64,000 bases of DNA, taken from Amycolatopsis bullii (GTDB taxonomy: Bacteria > Actinomycetota > Actinomycetes > Mycobacteriales > Pseudonocardiaceae). The translations under genes were made by a program, and so were the position numbers. This document shows, in pieces, positions 9,801 through 18,170 of the stretch. The stretch covers positions 1 through 64,000 of the forward strand of contig NZ_BNAW01000053.1 of assembly GCF_014654205.1 (NCBI RefSeq). Direction: 5' to 3'. Numbering within the stretch: the first letter of the stretch is position 1; every line of letters starts with the position of its first letter. The notes under the pieces are model-generated. The model was given only the letters and a program-made list of their open reading frames with translations, ran no database searches and was not told the origin of the DNA.

Positions 9801-10115
9801 CCGCCCGCGCACGCGGCGGCGGCCGCACACTGCCGCGGCCTGGCCGCCGGCGACCCCCGGCCGGTGTTGACGGCGGCCGGGCACTACCGCGCGGCCGGCC
9901 GGCTGCTGAAGCAGGCGAAGGCGACCGAGGACGCGGCGATCCTGCTGGCGGAGTCGGGCGAGCTGGCGGAGGCACGCACGGCGTTCCGCGGCGCGCTGAC
10001 GGCGTACACGGAGATGGGCGCGGCGTGGGACGTACGGCGCACGGAGGCCCGGATGGGCCCGTTCGGCATCCGGCGCGCCCCCGCGGCCCGGTCCCGGGCG
10101 GCCGCCGAAAGCTGA
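6870..10115 (+). CDS. SARP-type transcriptional regulator with AAA/STAND ATPase and TPR region
   Basis: A 1081-aa multidomain regulator. Residues about 8-105 form the OmpR-like winged helix and about 112-255 the BTAD domain that together define SARP activators. A P-loop ATPase follows: GEPGSGRT near 313-320 and a Walker B-like VLVLDDLQWADD near 400-412. The rest is TPR-like helical repeats. The P-loop Lys is replaced by Arg (GRT), so ATP hydrolysis may be weak or absent. Unlike its neighbour at 10220 it lacks a C-terminal LuxR domain. The ATG at 6870 is chosen because GAAGGGAGA lies just upstream; the in-frame start at 6774 is far from any domain. Tandem with, and homologous to, the next gene. 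Confidence 0.8.
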   Translation: MSAADGSALRLQLLGPLKAWQGEAELDLGSAHRRTVLAALAMHPDRTVSREELIDAVWGETPPQSAQGSIYTYVSGLRRALEPGRAKGEGPQLLASIGSGYSLRLPAEAIDVHRFEALREQAQRRHAAGDLRGAREAFDEALALWHGVPLSGLPGPFAAAQRARLTELRLATIERRAEVLLESGGHTELVAELTALTREHPFRETLRGLLMRALVRAGRRTEAIAVYADVRDRLVESSGTEPGPALRRLHDELLEKPAPAPEPTPVAAVSRMPAASLPERAEIFVGREAELDRLHEAVVELGAGAGRSVWLEGEPGSGRTALLAEVLAAAQDFHPAFAAADALDQRFALRPLLDALGVHPRATDPRRAALAARLAGQPGEDPVDDVLGLVRELCAEAPLVLVLDDLQWADDTTLRVWRYLSRETRQLPLLLVGACRPVPRPAALDDLLDNDDIAVLTLPPLTEEATHELATELAGAPPGPGLQRLVSYAAGNPRYVREIVETLLEQSMIVLDGVHAHLDGNSCQTIPPPLGSRTTAYLSFLSSGTRDTLRWAALLGHEFSPADIAVATERPPTALVGAVDEAITSGVLVESGDRLAFRHPLVRRVLYEKTPAAMRVALHRQLAEAFAAAGAPAERVAEQLAAAPAQVDPWVTGWLLEHIGTVATETPRVAVDLLRHAVTQGTLPPDARETLTATLARLLFWLGREPEAEARSVVARTSDSRRAAEMRWILAYVYYRRGDFSEATAELKRTLDDTDVPEMWRGRHEALLATLEKLGEATALAPAGLHPLDDAALAVPNLDSLDDAAEPLDAARRIAATRAVPGEMHLAGAVHYYWLGRWPAALAELDAVIRDGAETASYVLRSPGSALLVHGVGALIAGHRGEPGQVRTHLNAADRRQWPPGLEPDGGDFLLAARALLAEQEGRPEAALTALLPLLEDHYPPAARYQWLPDLIRLALLLGDRPRVQEAVRLLEPEGEIPPAHAAAAAHCRGLAAGDPRPVLTAAGHYRAAGRLLKQAKATEDAAILLAESGELAEARTAFRGALTAYTEMGAAWDVRRTEARMGPFGIRRAPAARSRAAAES

Positions 10116-10219
10116 CCGCGCGCGCAACCTGGGGAGGGGTTGCCACGTCGGTAAGGTCAGCTGAGATGTCCCTGGGGGATGGGGTCTGGGGCGCAAGTCC
10201 CAGAGGGGACGGCAACGAC

Positions 10220-13200
10220 ATGCCAGGGGATGCGGATCCCGGCCTGCGGGTCGGCGTGCTCGGCCCGCTGCGGGCCTGGCGCGGGGCGGCCGAAATCGGC
10301 CTCGGCCCCGCCCGTCAGCGCGCCATCTTCGCGGTGCTCGCGGTCAACGCCGGCCGTCCCGTTCCGCGGGCCGAACTGATCGCCGGCGTCTGGGGCGACT
10401 CCGCGCCCGCGAGCGTCGAAGGCAGTGTCCACACCTACGTCTCCGGGTTGCGCCGGGCCCTCGAACCGGACCGGTCGCGCTGGTCGGCGGCCAGCGTCCT
10501 CGTCTCCGATCCCGCCGGGTACTCCCTGCTCCTCGGCGAGGACGCGCTCGACGCCGCCCTGTTCGAACGGCACCGCGACCGGGCGCAGCGGCACCTCGCG
10601 CAGGGCGATCCCCGCGCGGCGGTCGCCGAGCTGGACGACGCTCTCGCGCTCTGGCAGGGCGAGGCCCTCTCCGGGGTGCCCGGCGGGTTCGCCGAGCGGC
10701 ACCGCGAATACCTCGCCGAACTCCGGCTGAACACCCTCGAACGGCGTGCCGAAGCCGTGCTCGCCCTCGGCGGCCACCTCGACCTCGCGCCGGAGCTGGC
10801 GGTCCTGGCCGGCGAACACCCGCTGCGGGAGTCGCTGCGGGAGTCGCTCATGCTCGCCCTCTACCGCAGCGGCCGGCCCGCCGACGCCCTCGACGTCTTC
10901 CGCGAAGCCCGCGCCACGCTCGTCGCGGAACTCGGCGTCGAACCCGGGCCGGCCCTGCAACGGCTCCAGCGGCAGATCCTCGCGCAGGACCCGGCCCTCG
11001 ACGCGCCCGCGGCGCCGGTCGTGGTCACCGGGCACCGGCTGTTCGGCCGCGAAGCCGAACTGGCCACGCTGGCCGCGCTCGTCGCCGACGTCCGGGCCGG
11101 GCGCGGGCGGGCCGTCTGGATCGAAGGGGACGCCGGGATCGGCAAGTCCGAGCTGCTCACCACCTCCCTCCCGGACGGGCCCGGCTTCCAGCGGCTCTGG
11201 GCGGCCGCCGACGAGCTGAGCACCCGGTTCCCCCTGCAGGTCGTGCTGGAGTGCCTGGCGATCGACGCGCACTCGCCCGACCCGCGGCGCGCGCGGGTGG
11301 CGAAGGAACTCGCCGGCGAGGGCCCGGCGCGGCGCAGCTGGGGGCCGGCCGATCCCGTGCTCGGCGCCGTCGACCGGCTGCTCGCGCTGGTCGACGAGCT
11401 CTGCGCGCAGTCGCCGCAGGTGCTGGTGCTCGACGACCTGCAGTGGGCCGACGAAGCTTCCGTGCTCGTCTGGCACCGGCTCTGCGCGGCGACCCGGCAG
11501 CTGCCGCTGCTGCTGGTGGCCGCCACCCGGCCGGCGCCCGACCGCGCCGAACTCGCCCAGCTGCGCCGGGGCGTCCAGGCGCGGGACGGGGTCGTCCTCG
11601 ACCTCGGGCCGCTGACCGGCGAAGACGTCGGCAGGATGATCGAGGACCAGCTCGGGGCGCCACCCGGGCCGGGCCTGCGCGAGCTGACCGCCCGTAGTGC
11701 CGGCAACCCCTTGTACGTCAAGGAGATGGTCGACGTCCTGCGGCGGGCCGGTGCGGTCGCGGTGAGCGACGGCCAAGCCGACGTCGACGACCCGGCGGAG
11801 TTCGAGGCACCGCGGTCGCTGGTGGCCGCGGTCGACCGGCGGCTGGACTTCCTCACGGCGCGGACGCAGGAAGTGCTGCGCTGGGGAGCGTTGCTGGGCA
11901 TGGAGTTCGCCGTCGGCGACGTCGCCGCGGTGCTCGGCACCCGGCCGTCGGACCTGCTGGCGCCGCTCGAAGAAGCCGTCGCGGCGAACGTGCTCATCGA
12001 CACCGGGACGCAGCTGGCGTTCCGGCACCCGTTGCTGCGCCAGGCGTTGTACGACCGGCTGCTGGCCGGGACGCGGGCGGCGCTGCACCGGCAGGCCGCC
12101 GAGGCGCTCGCCGGGATCGGCGCGCCGGTGAAGCGCGTCGCCGAACAGCTGGTCGCCGCACCGGCCACAGTGGACGAGTGGGTGCTGGACTGGCTCGCCG
12201 CGCACCACGCCGCCGTGTCGACCAGGGCCCCGCTGATCGCCGTCGAGCTGCTGGAACGCGCGCTGGCCGCGTGCGGCGGGAGCGACCCGCGCCGGGAGAC
12301 GCTGCTGGTCGCACTGGTCAAGGTGCTCTTCCGGCTGGAACGCGCCCCGGAAACCCTGGCGCGGCAGGCACTCGACGTCGCCACCGAGCCGGACGCGGTC
12401 GAGGAGATGCGGCACGTCCTCGCGGCACTGCGGCACCGTCGCGGCGACACCGAAGGGGCCGTCGCGACGCTCGCCGCGTGGGTCGACGACCCGGCCGTGC
12501 CGGAGCTCTGGCGGGTCAAGCACCGCCAGCTGCTGGCGAACTTCCGCCGCGGCAGTCTGTCCGATTTGGACGCCGCGGAGCAGACGGCGCACGAGACCAA
12601 GGCGCTCGCCGGTGGTGACCGCTACCTGACCGCCCACGCGCTGCAGTCGTTGTGGCTGGTGGATTCGGTGCGCCGCGAGCACGACCGCGCGCTCGCCCAC
12701 ATCGACGCGGCGATCGAAGCCGTCGGCGACGAGCACGAGCTGGCCGACCTGCACCTCGACCTGCTGGACAACCGCGTGTTCACGCTGCAGAACCTCGACC
12801 GGCTGGCCGAGGCGGGCGATGCCCTGCGCGCGGCGGGTGAAGTCGCGGCGCGGCACGCGCTGCCGGTCGGGCTGCAGGTGTCCGCCGCGGTGCACCGGTA
12901 CTGGGAAGGCCGCTGGGACGAGGCACTGGTCGAGCTGGACACGGTCATCGAGGACGGCCCGGCCATCACGTTCTACGGCCTGCGCGAGCCCGGTCCGGCG
13001 GCGCTGCTGCTGCACGGCGTCGCGGCGCTGATCGCGGGCCGCCGCGACGACCGGGCCCAGGCGGCGGCCCACCTCGACGCGGCGGAGGAGTACGCCCCGG
13101 CGACCGGCGCCGAGCGGGAGAGCTTCGACTTCCTGCTGGTCGCCGACGCCCTGGCGGCCGAGCAGCGCGGCGACCGGGTCCGCGCGCTGACCGTACTCGA

Positions 13201-13849
13201 GCCGATCCTGAACCCGACGTACGCGGCGATGATGCTGCGGCACCAGTGGCTGCCGGCGTTCGTACGGCTGGCGATGGAGCAGGACGACGTCGGCCGCGCG
13301 CGCCGGGCGCTGGCGGTGTGCGAGGAGGAAGCGGCGAAGGAGCGGCGTCCGGCGCGGGCGCACGCGGCGGTGTCGTGGTGCCGCGGCCTGATCGAGGAGG
13401 ACCCGGCCCCGGTGCTGGCCACGGCCGAGCACTTCCGCGCGGTCGGCCGTCGCCCGGAACTGGCCTCGGCGCTGGAAGACGCGGCCGTGCTGCTGGCCCG
13501 CGCGGGGCGGCTGGACGCGGCGCACGCGGCCTTCGAGGAGGCCGCCGAGCTGTACACGGCCCTGGCGGCCCGCTGGGACCTGCGGCGCGCGGAGACCCGG
13601 CTGCGCCGCCTCGGCGTCCGCCGGGGCGCGCTGTTCTCCCCGATCCGGCCGGGCCACGGCTGGGAGTCGCTGACGCCGATCGAGGTCCGCATCGCCGGCC
13701 TGGTCGCGGAGGGCCGGTCCAACCCGGAGATCGCGGCCGAGCTGTCGCTGCCGCGGCGCACGGTCCAGGCGCACGTGGCCCGCCTGCTGGGCAAGCTGGA
13801 GACGCCGTCACGCTCGGGTGTCGCCGACGCCGTCCGCCGGCGCACCTAG
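10220..13849 (+). CDS. SARP-STAND regulator with C-terminal LuxR DNA-binding domain
   Basis: A 1209-aa relative of the preceding gene, with a winged helix and BTAD domain (about 8-255), a P-loop ATPase with an intact Walker A (GDAGIGKS, about 303-310) and VLVLDDLQWADE, a long TPR-like region, and a terminal LuxR helix-turn-helix (about 1149-1209; LTPIEVRIAGLVAEG, LPRRTVQAHVARLL). Having DNA-binding domains at both ends suggests a hybrid of SARP and LAL/MalT-type activators. The start is uncertain: ATG 10220 has AGAGGGGA upstream, while ATG 10166 would be leaderless behind TAAGGT (10152-10158). The open frame extends far upstream, but that part overlaps the first regulator and is spurious. The gene ends 42 bp inside the convergent bglC. 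Confidence 0.8.
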   Translation: MPGDADPGLRVGVLGPLRAWRGAAEIGLGPARQRAIFAVLAVNAGRPVPRAELIAGVWGDSAPASVEGSVHTYVSGLRRALEPDRSRWSAASVLVSDPAGYSLLLGEDALDAALFERHRDRAQRHLAQGDPRAAVAELDDALALWQGEALSGVPGGFAERHREYLAELRLNTLERRAEAVLALGGHLDLAPELAVLAGEHPLRESLRESLMLALYRSGRPADALDVFREARATLVAELGVEPGPALQRLQRQILAQDPALDAPAAPVVVTGHRLFGREAELATLAALVADVRAGRGRAVWIEGDAGIGKSELLTTSLPDGPGFQRLWAAADELSTRFPLQVVLECLAIDAHSPDPRRARVAKELAGEGPARRSWGPADPVLGAVDRLLALVDELCAQSPQVLVLDDLQWADEASVLVWHRLCAATRQLPLLLVAATRPAPDRAELAQLRRGVQARDGVVLDLGPLTGEDVGRMIEDQLGAPPGPGLRELTARSAGNPLYVKEMVDVLRRAGAVAVSDGQADVDDPAEFEAPRSLVAAVDRRLDFLTARTQEVLRWGALLGMEFAVGDVAAVLGTRPSDLLAPLEEAVAANVLIDTGTQLAFRHPLLRQALYDRLLAGTRAALHRQAAEALAGIGAPVKRVAEQLVAAPATVDEWVLDWLAAHHAAVSTRAPLIAVELLERALAACGGSDPRRETLLVALVKVLFRLERAPETLARQALDVATEPDAVEEMRHVLAALRHRRGDTEGAVATLAAWVDDPAVPELWRVKHRQLLANFRRGSLSDLDAAEQTAHETKALAGGDRYLTAHALQSLWLVDSVRREHDRALAHIDAAIEAVGDEHELADLHLDLLDNRVFTLQNLDRLAEAGDALRAAGEVAARHALPVGLQVSAAVHRYWEGRWDEALVELDTVIEDGPAITFYGLREPGPAALLLHGVAALIAGRRDDRAQAAAHLDAAEEYAPATGAERESFDFLLVADALAAEQRGDRVRALTVLEPILNPTYAAMMLRHQWLPAFVRLAMEQDDVGRARRALAVCEEEAAKERRPARAHAAVSWCRGLIEEDPAPVLATAEHFRAVGRRPELASALEDAAVLLARAGRLDAAHAAFEEAAELYTALAARWDLRRAETRLRRLGVRRGALFSPIRPGHGWESLTPIEVRIAGLVAEGRSNPEIAAELSLPRRTVQAHVARLLGKLETPSRSGVADAVRRRT

Positions 13850-15184
13850 CGCGTTGGCCCTGGCGACCCGGCCGAGGAAGCGGCCCGATTCCTTGACCGT
13901 CCGCCGCTGCGTCTCGAAGTCGACGTGCACCAGGCCGAACCGTTGCGTGTAGCCCATCGCCCACTCGAAGTTGTCCAGCAGCGACCAGGCGAAGTACCCG
14001 CGGACGTCGACGCCGGCCCGGAGGGCGTCGTGGACCGCCCGCAGGTGCTCCATGAAGTAGTTCACCCGCGCCGCGTCGTACACCCGGCCGTCCACCACCG
14101 TGTCTGCAAAGGACGCTCCGTTCTCGGCCACCACCAGCGGCAGGCCACCGGACCGGGCGGAAATCCACTCCAGCAGCGAAGTGAGCGTCGACGGTGACTG
14201 CTCCCAGCCGAACGCCGTCAACGGCGGCCGGGCCGGCAGCACGTCCATCCCCCGCAGCGTCGGCAGCGGGCAGTTGCTCGGCGCCTGCGGGTCCTCGAGC
14301 GGTGTGACGCGGGCCGGTGCGTAGTAGTTCACGCCCAGCCAGTCGATCGGCGCCGCGATGGTGTCCGTGTCGCCGTCGCGGACGCACTCCGGGAACCGGC
14401 CCGCGGCCGCCACCACGTCTTCGGGGTAGCCCCGGCCGAGCACCGGGTCGAGGAAGAACCGGTTGTGGATGCCGTCGAACTTCCGGGCCGCTTCGAGGTG
14501 GGCCGGGGTGTCGCCGTCCGGGATCGCCGGGGCGAAGTTCAGCGCCAGCGAGAACTCCTGACCCGGCCCGGCCAGCGCGCGGGCCGCCAGCCCGTGGGCC
14601 AGCAGGAGGTGGTGGGCCGCGATCAGCGCCGTGTCGTGGTCCTGGACACCCGGCGCGTGCACCCCGCTGCCGTAGCCGAGGAAGGCCGCGCAGAACGGTT
14701 CGTTGACCGTCGTCCACTGGTGCACGCGGTCGCCGAGCGCCGCGTGCACCACCGCGGCGTAGTCGGCGAACCGCGAAGCCGTGTCACGCGAGGGCCAGCC
14801 GCCCGCGTCTTCGAGCGCCTGCGGGAGGTCCCAGTGGTAGAGCGTCAGCACCGGGACGACGTCACGGCCGAGGAGTTCGTCGACCAGCCGGTCGTAGAAG
14901 GCGAGCCCGGCCGCGGACGTCGTCACGCCGTCGGGCATCACGCGCGGCCAGGCGACCGAGAACCGGTAGGCGTTGAGGCCCAGGTCGGCCAGCAGGCCGA
15001 TGTCCTCGGGGTAGCGGTGGTAGTGGTCGCAGGCGACGGCGCCGGTCGCGCCGCCGAGCACCTTGCCTTCGGTGGCCGCGAACGTGTCCCAGACGGACGG
15101 TCCGCGGCCGCCTTCGGTGACGCCGCCCTCGACCTGGTAGGACGCGGTCGCCGCGCCCCACAGGAAGCCCGTCGGGAAGGTCAT
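13808..15184 (-). CDS. bglC: GH1 beta-glucosidase (BglC-like)
   Basis: A 458-aa cytoplasmic family 1 glycoside hydrolase. It starts with the family signature FLWGAATASYQVEG, carries the acid/base Glu in TVNEP (about residue 160) and the nucleophile Glu in VVAENG (about 353), and ends with the NFEWAMGYTQRFGLVHVD substrate-loop region. It would split imported cellobiose and cello-oligosaccharides to glucose. Its ATG overlaps the cebG stop as ATGA (15184-15181), with GAAAGGGG upstream. The order sugar-binding protein, two permeases, GH1 enzyme is that of Streptomyces cebEFG-bglC. Its 3' end overlaps the convergent SARP gene by 42 bp. Confidence 0.88.
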   Translation of the reverse strand: MTFPTGFLWGAATASYQVEGGVTEGGRGPSVWDTFAATEGKVLGGATGAVACDHYHRYPEDIGLLADLGLNAYRFSVAWPRVMPDGVTTSAAGLAFYDRLVDELLGRDVVPVLTLYHWDLPQALEDAGGWPSRDTASRFADYAAVVHAALGDRVHQWTTVNEPFCAAFLGYGSGVHAPGVQDHDTALIAAHHLLLAHGLAARALAGPGQEFSLALNFAPAIPDGDTPAHLEAARKFDGIHNRFFLDPVLGRGYPEDVVAAAGRFPECVRDGDTDTIAAPIDWLGVNYYAPARVTPLEDPQAPSNCPLPTLRGMDVLPARPPLTAFGWEQSPSTLTSLLEWISARSGGLPLVVAENGASFADTVVDGRVYDAARVNYFMEHLRAVHDALRAGVDVRGYFAWSLLDNFEWAMGYTQRFGLVHVDFETQRRTVKESGRFLGRVARANALGAPADGVGDTRA

Positions 15185-16005
15185 GCCGGTACCCCTTTCA
15201 GAATGCCCCGCACGAGGTGGCGGCCCAGCAGCAGGAACAACGCGATGACGGGCACGACGGCGACGGTCGCGCCGGTGAGCATCAGCGCGTAGTCGGTGTA
15301 GTAGCCGCTGGCCAGCTGCGACAGCGCGACCTGCACGGTGGGTGTCTCGGTGGGGTCGAGGACGACCAGCGGCCAGAAGTAGTCGTTCCACGTGGCCATG
15401 AACGTCAGCATCGCGAGCACCGCGACCGGCGCGCGCAGCGCGGGCACGGCCACGTGCCAGTAGGTGCGCAGGATCGAGCAGCCGTCGACGGTCGCGGCGT
15501 CGACGAGGTCCGGGCTGATGGCGTTTTCGCAGGCCTGGCGCATCCAGAACACGCTGAAGGCGCTGACCAGCGCCGGCACGATCACCGCTTCGAGCCGCCC
15601 GTACCAGCCGAGGTCGCCGACGACGAGGTAGAGCGGGATGACGCCGAGCTGCGCCGGCACCATCGCCGAGCCGACGACCAGCAGGAACAACGTGTTGCGG
15701 CCGCGGAACTCCAGCCGCGCGAAGGCGAACCCGGCGAGGCTCGCCAGCACGACGTTGGACACCATGACGGTGCTCGCGACGATCAGCGAGTTCCCGATGG
15801 CCAGCCAAAAGTCGACGGTGTCGAAGACACGCCGCACGTTCCCGGCCAGGTTCCCGCCCGGCAGCAGCAGCGGCGACGTCTCCCCGATCGCCGCGTTGTC
15901 GCGCGTGGCCACGACGAACGACCAGTACAGCGGGAAGATCGACGCGCCGAGCACCCCGGTCAGCACGGCGTACACCCAGCCGCCCGGCCGCCGCCGCGCT
16001 GTCAC
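15181..16005 (-). CDS. cebG: Cellobiose-type ABC transporter permease (CebG/MalG family)
   Basis: This 274-aa inner-membrane permease has six predicted transmembrane segments and the EAA-type loop (VDAATVDGCSILRTYWHVAVP, about residues 180-200) that contacts the ATPase in carbohydrate uptake (CUT1) importers. The start is a GTG overlapping the cebF stop (GTGA, 16005-16002), and the end overlaps the bglC start, so the genes are translationally coupled. As in Streptomyces ceb, no ATPase is encoded here; a shared MsiK-type ATPase elsewhere is expected. Cellobiose specificity rests on gene order and the linked beta-glucosidase. Confidence 0.85.
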   Translation of the reverse strand: MTARRRPGGWVYAVLTGVLGASIFPLYWSFVVATRDNAAIGETSPLLLPGGNLAGNVRRVFDTVDFWLAIGNSLIVASTVMVSNVVLASLAGFAFARLEFRGRNTLFLLVVGSAMVPAQLGVIPLYLVVGDLGWYGRLEAVIVPALVSAFSVFWMRQACENAISPDLVDAATVDGCSILRTYWHVAVPALRAPVAVLAMLTFMATWNDYFWPLVVLDPTETPTVQVALSQLASGYYTDYALMLTGATVAVVPVIALFLLLGRHLVRGILKGVPA

Positions 16006-16898
16006 GCCGACCTCACGAACCGGCGCACCAGCCGGTGGTTGACCAGCGCGAACACCGCGCAGATCACGAACATCACCCAGGTCAACGCGGCCGCGTAACC
16101 GGCGTCGAGGTGCGTGAAGCCCTTCTCGTACAGGTACATGACCAGCGTCTGGAACTGGCGGTCGTTGCCGCCGGTGCCGGCCGAGCCACCGGCGTCGAAC
16201 AGCTGCGGCTCGGCGAACAGCTGCAGGCCGTTGACCGTGCCGGCGATCGCGGTGAAGGCCAGCGCGGGCCGGATGCCGGGCACGGTGATCGACCAGAACG
16301 TCCGCCACCGCGAGGCCCCGTCGAGCTCGGCGGCCTCGTACAGGTCGTCGGGGACGGCCTGCATGGCGGCCAGGTAGATCAGGGCGTTGTAGCCGGTCCA
16401 GCGCCAGAGCACCATGCTCGCCACGGCCAAGTGCGAGGTCCAGGTGGTCGCCCGCCAGTTGACCGGGGCGATGCCGAACCAGCCGAGGACCTCGTTGACG
16501 ACGCCGTAGTCGCGGCTGAACAGCTGCCCGAAGACCAGCCCGACGGCGACGACGGACACGACGTTCGGCAGCAGCACCCCGGTGCGCCACCAGGTCGCGG
16601 CCCGCAGCGGCCGGTCGAGCAGGGCCGCGATGCCCAGGGCCAGCAGGAATTCCGGCACGGCGGCGAGCAGGAAGATGGAGACCGTGTTGGCGAGCGCGTT
16701 GTAGAAGTGCGGATCGGTGAGCAGGTCGCCGTAGTTGGCGAGGCCGAAGCCGCCCTGGTCGCCTTCGAGCAGGTTCCAGTCGTGCAGCGAAACCCAGGCC
16801 GTGTAGAGCAGCGGGAAGGCGCCGAAGACGACGAACAGGACGAAGAAGGGCGCGATGAACAGCAGCGGCGTGACCTTGCGGTCGAGGCGGTGCTGCAC
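16002..16898 (-). CDS. cebF: Cellobiose-type ABC transporter permease (CebF/MalF family)
   Basis: A 298-aa CUT1 permease with a hydrophobic N-terminal segment (LLFIAPFFVLFVVFGAFPLLY) and five further membrane spans. Its EAA-like loop reads YEAAELDGASRWRTFWSITVP (about residues 205-225). It is the partner of the following permease and would form the heterodimeric channel. It lies 6 bp downstream of cebE and overlaps cebG by 4 bp. Confidence 0.85.
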   Translation of the reverse strand: MQHRLDRKVTPLLFIAPFFVLFVVFGAFPLLYTAWVSLHDWNLLEGDQGGFGLANYGDLLTDPHFYNALANTVSIFLLAAVPEFLLALGIAALLDRPLRAATWWRTGVLLPNVVSVVAVGLVFGQLFSRDYGVVNEVLGWFGIAPVNWRATTWTSHLAVASMVLWRWTGYNALIYLAAMQAVPDDLYEAAELDGASRWRTFWSITVPGIRPALAFTAIAGTVNGLQLFAEPQLFDAGGSAGTGGNDRQFQTLVMYLYEKGFTHLDAGYAAALTWVMFVICAVFALVNHRLVRRFVRSA

Positions 16899-16904
16899 GC
16901 GCGG

Positions 16905-18161
16905 CTACTTCAGGGCGGCTTGGGCCTGCTGGACGGCTTTCGCCCAGGCCTGTTCGACGGTGTCGGTCCGTTCCTCGATCCGCCCGAGGGCCCGGCCGAA
17001 CTCCGGCCGGACGTCGGCGTCGCGCAGGCCGCGGTAGTTCGGGCGCAGCTGGTCGGCCGAAGCGGCGAAGATCCGCCCGGTCGGCGCGTCGCCGAAGTAC
17101 GGGTCGGTGTGCGCGACGACCTCCGGATCCTCGTACACGACGGGCTCGCTGGGCAGGATGCCGTCGGAGAGGAAGAGCTTCTTCTGCTGCTCCGGGGCGG
17201 TCAGCCAGCGGGCGAGCTCGTACGCCTCCTTCTGGTGCGCGCCCTGCTTCGGCACGGTGAGGAACGACCCGCCCTGGTTGCCGCTGCGGCCGGGAACGGT
17301 GGTGACGTCCCACTTGCCGCGGTTGGCGTCGCCACCGGCTTCCTTGATCTGGCTGAGCATCCACGCGGGACAGGCGACGGTGGCGAAGGAGCCCTGCTTG
17401 ATCGCCACGTTCCACGCCTGGGTGAACGTGGTCGCCGCCGCGGTCTGCCCCTTCGCGGCGAGGCCGCCGGAGAGGAAGAAAGCGGTGCGCACGCTCGGGT
17501 TGCGGTCGGCGATGAAGGAGTCGTCGCGCTGGGAGAAGTAGTTCTCCGGCGACTGGTTGAGCATCGCCGTGTAGACGGTGCCGGCGGAGTCGGCGAACTT
17601 GACGTTCGGCGTCTTGCTCGTGAACCGTTCGGCGGTGGCCGCGTAGGCGTCCCAGTCGGGCATCAGCTTCGCGACCTCGTCGCGGTCGGCCGGCAGGCCC
17701 GCGGCCTGGAACAGGTCGCGCCGGTAGCAGAGGGCGAGGCTGCCCATGTCCGTGCCGAGGCCCAGCACGAAGGTGCCGTCGGTGCCCTGTGCCCACTTCC
17801 ACGGCACCCACTGCTTTTCGAGCTCGCGGGCGCCGTAGCCGGCCAGGTCGGCGAACTTGTCCTTCGCCTTCCGGTACTGCGGCATGTACTGCTCTTCGAT
17901 CGCGACGACGTCGGCGGCGCCGTGCCCGGTGGCGAGCTGCGTCGCGAGGCCCTTGTGGTGGGTGTCGAAGTCGGTGACGCGGTTCTGCACCGTGATGTCC
18001 GGGTGCAGCTTCTCGTACTCGGCGATCAGGGGCGCGTAACCGAACTCGCCGAAGGTCGCGATGGTGAGCTTGGTCTTGCCGTCGGCGTCACCCGGAGTGC
18101 AGGCGGCGAGCGGGATCAACGCGGCGACCACAAGGGCGGTCCGGCGGACGATCGTTCGCAA
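16905..18161 (-). CDS. cebE: Sugar-binding lipoprotein (CebE-like)
   Basis: A 418-aa extracellular solute-binding protein. The signal peptide ends in a lipobox (LIPLAAC, Cys21), so it is lipid-anchored outside the membrane. The family 1 binding-protein fold follows, with the TIATFGEFGYAPLIAEYEKLHPDI opening and a C-terminal helical domain (VEQAWAKAVQQAQAAL). It presents substrate, most likely cellobiose or cellotriose, to CebFG. It sits only 9 bp downstream of the LuxR regulator on the same strand, so the two are probably cotranscribed. No CebR-like palindrome was seen upstream, unlike Streptomyces cebE. Confidence 0.82.
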   Translation of the reverse strand: MRTIVRRTALVVAALIPLAACTPGDADGKTKLTIATFGEFGYAPLIAEYEKLHPDITVQNRVTDFDTHHKGLATQLATGHGAADVVAIEEQYMPQYRKAKDKFADLAGYGARELEKQWVPWKWAQGTDGTFVLGLGTDMGSLALCYRRDLFQAAGLPADRDEVAKLMPDWDAYAATAERFTSKTPNVKFADSAGTVYTAMLNQSPENYFSQRDDSFIADRNPSVRTAFFLSGGLAAKGQTAAATTFTQAWNVAIKQGSFATVACPAWMLSQIKEAGGDANRGKWDVTTVPGRSGNQGGSFLTVPKQGAHQKEAYELARWLTAPEQQKKLFLSDGILPSEPVVYEDPEVVAHTDPYFGDAPTGRIFAASADQLRPNYRGLRDADVRPEFGRALGRIEERTDTVEQAWAKAVQQAQAALK

Positions 18162-18170
18162 CAGGCTTCC

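Noticed and set aside
8435..10165. N-terminal extension making the second SARP gene 1804 aa long
   Set aside because: This part overlaps the first SARP gene in another frame and is Arg/Gly-rich shadow translation; the SARP head begins right after ATG 10220 (or 10166).
15185..15808. Extension upstream of bglC and the fused frame joining cebE/cebF-region sequence to cebG
   Set aside because: The extra residues are out-of-frame translations of the neighbouring coupled genes; the 4-bp overlaps define the true starts.
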